DNA of 64,000 bases from Duganella sp. 1224 (GTDB lineage Bacteria > Pseudomonadota > Gammaproteobacteria > Burkholderiales > Burkholderiaceae_D): assembly GCF_013408245.1 (NCBI RefSeq), contig NZ_JACBYS010000001.1, positions 2,418,001-2,482,000 of the forward strand, written 5' to 3'. Shown here in pieces: positions 61,920 through 64,000 of this stretch. Under the pieces are notes generated by a model that was not told the origin of the DNA, ran no database searches, and saw nothing but the letters and a program-made list of their open reading frames with translations. Position 1 is the stretch's first letter; each line of letters opens with the position of its first letter. The position numbers and the translations under genes are program-made.

Positions 61920-63539
61920 TCAGGCGGCCGTGGGTCGCGCCGCCGGGCGCCCGCCCAGTTCCTGCGCCAGGCCGCTGGCCAGCCGCGCAACGATGCCGTA
62001 GATCGACAGCTGCGGATTGGCGCCGATCGCGGTCGGGAACAGCGAGCCGTCGTGTACTGACAGGTTCGTCAGGCCGTGATAGCGGCCGCGCGCGCTGGTC
62101 ACGCCCAGCCGGTCGTCGTCGGCCATGCCGCAGCCGCCCATCACGTGCGCCGACACCACCCGCGTTTGCAGCGGCTTCAGCGGCAGCGCGTTGATGGCGG
62201 CGCGCGCCTGCGCCCAGCTGCCGTAGGCTGCGGCGCGCTCGTGCACCGGCGTCACGCTGCGCGCGCCGGCGGCAAACTGGATCTCTGCCATGCTCAGCAG
62301 CGCGCGCCGCACGCCGTCCCACAGCGCCGCGCTGAACGGATAGTCGAGCACCGGCGCGCCATGCGCCAAGGCCACGCTGCCGCCCGGCGCCTCCGGGTGA
62401 AAACCGTCGCGCAGCAGCGCCAGCAAGGCATGCACGTGCGGGAACTGCTGCATCATGCGCGCGTGCTGCGCGCCGAAGCCGGCCATCGTGGTCGAGAACA
62501 GCAGCGGATGCAGCGGCGGCGCCTCCAGCTTGTAGCCGATCGGGCCGTCGATGCGCCCGGTGTGCAGGAAGTGGTCCGAGTACACCGTCTGCGGCGCGCC
62601 GACGTAGCCGTCCACGCGCTGCGCGAAGACGGCGGCCGAGATCACGGTCGGATGCAGAAAGGTGCGCTTGCCCAGCAGGCCGTGCGGATCGGGCGCGGTC
62701 GAGCGCAGCAGCAGCGCCGGCGTGTTGATGGCGCCGCCGGCCAGCACGAAGTGGCGCGCGCGCAGCGTCAGGCGCTGGCCGTTCGGGCTCAGCCCGTCCT
62801 CGGCCAGCGCCACGCAGGCCAGCTCGGTCACGCGGTCGTTGCGGATCACCAGCCGCTCGGCGCGCACGCGCGTCAGCAGCCGCGCGCCGTGCCGCAGGGC
62901 CGACGGAATCGTCGTCACCAGCATCGACTGCTTGGCGTTGGTCGGGCAGCCCATGCCGCAGTAGCCGAGGTTCCAGCAGCCGTTGACGTTGCGCCGTATC
63001 AGCGCGGTGGGAATGCCGAGCGCGGCGGCGCCACGGCGCAGCAGGTCGTTGTTCTCGTTGGGCGGCGTCGGCCAGTCGCTGATGTGCAGGCGCTGTTCCA
63101 TCATGCCGAACCATGGCGCCAGCGCTTCCGGCGTGTAGTCGCTCAAGCCGAAATGCTGATTCCAGTAGCGCAGCGTACTGTCCGGCGTGCGGAAGCTGCT
63201 GGTCCAGTTGACGGTGGTGCTGCCGCCGACGGTGCGGCCCTGCAGGATGGTGATGCTCTTGTCGCGGGTCTTGCGCGCGGCCGATTCCTGGTACAGCGAC
63301 GGGTAGGCCTCGGCCTCGCGCATCTTGAAATCGCGCGACGACTTCAGCGCGCCCTCCTCCACGATGATGACCTTCAGGCCGGACAGCGCCAGGATCTCGG
63401 CGCTGACGCCGCCGCCGGCGCCGCTGCCGACGATGACCACGTCCGCCTCCAGCGTCTGGTCGGCGCTCAGCCGCGCGCCGTCGCTGACCTGCCAGCCGGC
63501 CGCCAGGCCGGCCGCGATCGGATCGGGAATGAGGCTCAT
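61920..63539 (-). CDS. GMC oxidoreductase (second copy)
   Basis: A 539-residue GMC dehydrogenase, distinct from the sugar-operon enzyme. FAD motif VVIVGSGAGGGVSAEIL, then QGRTVGGSTTVNWTSSFRT, a cysteine-rich WNLGYCGMGCPTNAKQS segment, HVMGGCGMADDD near the end and NPQLSIYGIVARLA at the C-terminus. This subgroup includes long-chain and polyethylene-glycol-type alcohol oxidoreductases. No signal peptide. It overlaps the small partner gene by 4 nt (ATGA) and is followed by the lipase-like gene. Confidence 0.93.
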   Translation of the reverse strand: MSLIPDPIAAGLAAGWQVSDGARLSADQTLEADVVIVGSGAGGGVSAEILALSGLKVIIVEEGALKSSRDFKMREAEAYPSLYQESAARKTRDKSITILQGRTVGGSTTVNWTSSFRTPDSTLRYWNQHFGLSDYTPEALAPWFGMMEQRLHISDWPTPPNENNDLLRRGAAALGIPTALIRRNVNGCWNLGYCGMGCPTNAKQSMLVTTIPSALRHGARLLTRVRAERLVIRNDRVTELACVALAEDGLSPNGQRLTLRARHFVLAGGAINTPALLLRSTAPDPHGLLGKRTFLHPTVISAAVFAQRVDGYVGAPQTVYSDHFLHTGRIDGPIGYKLEAPPLHPLLFSTTMAGFGAQHARMMQQFPHVHALLALLRDGFHPEAPGGSVALAHGAPVLDYPFSAALWDGVRRALLSMAEIQFAAGARSVTPVHERAAAYGSWAQARAAINALPLKPLQTRVVSAHVMGGCGMADDDRLGVTSARGRYHGLTNLSVHDGSLFPTAIGANPQLSIYGIVARLASGLAQELGGRPAARPTAA

Positions 63540-64000
63540 GCCAGCAGCTCCTTCACCGGTCCCGGATAGCCGATCGATGGCCAGGTCGATGGATCGGCGT
63601 ACCAGGCGCCGATGATCAGGTCGTGCAGCGCATGGTAGGCCACCTGCGGCGTTTGCAGGCTGTGCGTGCGCCAGTGGTCGAGAAAGGCCGCCACCTGGCG
63701 CGGATCGGCCTGCTCCCAGCCGCCGGCGACGCCGGCCAGCAGCCGCCGCACCGGCCCCAGCGCCAGCAGGCCGAACAGGTCCTGCACCTCTTGCTGCGTC
63801 GCCAGCGGCAGCCCGCGCACGGCGTCGCGCACGCGCTGGCTGGCAGCGCGCAGCGCGTCGGCGCGGGCCGCGTCCGCGGCTGGCAGCACCGGCCCCAGCA
63901 TGACCGGGATGATGGCGTGCAGCACCGCCAGGGCCGGGCCGTCAAGGGCGAAGCGGTGCGGCGAAGCGGCCGGGTTGGCCAGGCGATAGAGGGCGCCGCC
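63536..64000 (-). CDS. Small partner of GMC oxidoreductase (partial, cut by window edge)
   Basis: The minus-strand frame is open from the window edge (64000) with no start seen inside that fits the family; readable residues include LYRLANPAASPHRFALDG and AIIPVMLGPVLPAADAARA, DLFGLLALGPVRRLLAG, QTPQVAYHALHDLIIGAWY, ending YPGPVKELLA. Similar proteins next to GMC dehydrogenases carry a twin-arginine leader and act as a small export subunit; the leader would lie beyond the window. Its stop overlaps the GMC start by 4 nt. Confidence 0.8.
   Translation of the reverse strand, partial: GGALYRLANPAASPHRFALDGPALAVLHAIIPVMLGPVLPAADAARADALRAASQRVRDAVRGLPLATQQEVQDLFGLLALGPVRRLLAGVAGGWEQADPRQVAAFLDHWRTHSLQTPQVAYHALHDLIIGAWYADPSTWPSIGYPGPVKELLA

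Overview
The window looks like a chromosomal segment of a high-GC betaproteobacterium, most likely of the Oxalobacteraceae (Massilia/Duganella/Janthinobacterium-like). This rests on the hemC-hemD-hemX-hemY gene order, an RpoD with a basic, alanine-rich N-terminal extension, phasin-type genes and a large cyclic-di-GMP/two-component repertoire. The genus is inferred. No rRNA, tRNA, CRISPR array, integrase, complete insertion sequence or prophage was found.

Layout. 1-11.9 kb is mostly housekeeping: a Crp/Fnr-type regulator, inorganic pyrophosphatase, a persulfide-dioxygenase/rhodanese fusion, the heme genes hemCDXY on the minus strand, divergent ppc, a PAS protein that resembles a dead histidine kinase, and a GFA-family gene pair. 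11.9-16 kb holds rpoD with a 400-nt non-coding upstream region that contains a candidate small RNA, then proQ and an RNase D-like exonuclease. 16-25.7 kb holds two c-type cytochromes, an orphan PilT-like ATPase, a truncated rRNA methyltransferase gene, a GIN-domain envelope protein, a nucleophile-less alpha/beta hydrolase, an aldehyde dehydrogenase, an Rpn-family nuclease and a secreted amidohydrolase.

25.67-27.99 kb is a visibly AT-richer island with a tightly overlapping operon: EcsC-family protein, glycine-zipper GTPase, second GTPase. Its promoter is wrapped in an imperfect dyad. This is the best candidate here for an undescribed accessory system. It is followed by yaeQ and purU.

29.5-39.2 kb is a minus-strand sugar operon: PAS-AraC regulator, gluconate-dehydrogenase-like subunit, GMC oxidoreductase, exported TIM-barrel protein, RbsA/RbsC/binding-protein importer, cytoplasmic TIM-barrel protein and Gfo/Idh/MocA dehydrogenase. 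The set suggests periplasmic oxidation of a sugar or glycoside, uptake, and cytoplasmic processing.

39.4-53.7 kb mixes stress and storage genes (MDR reductase, two phasins, KGG protein), AraC regulators, an SDR, the molybdate operon modABC-modE with a visible ModE-type operator, an exported protein plus retropepsin-like protease, a YgjP-type metallopeptidase, ChrA, LOG, a repeat protein and a TetR regulator. 53.8-64 kb holds an S9 peptidase, a 1217-residue REC-REC-GAF-PAS-GGDEF-EAL-REC protein next to a PAS-PAS histidine kinase, and a lipase-like hydrolase with a second GMC oxidoreductase and its small partner, which is cut by the window edge.
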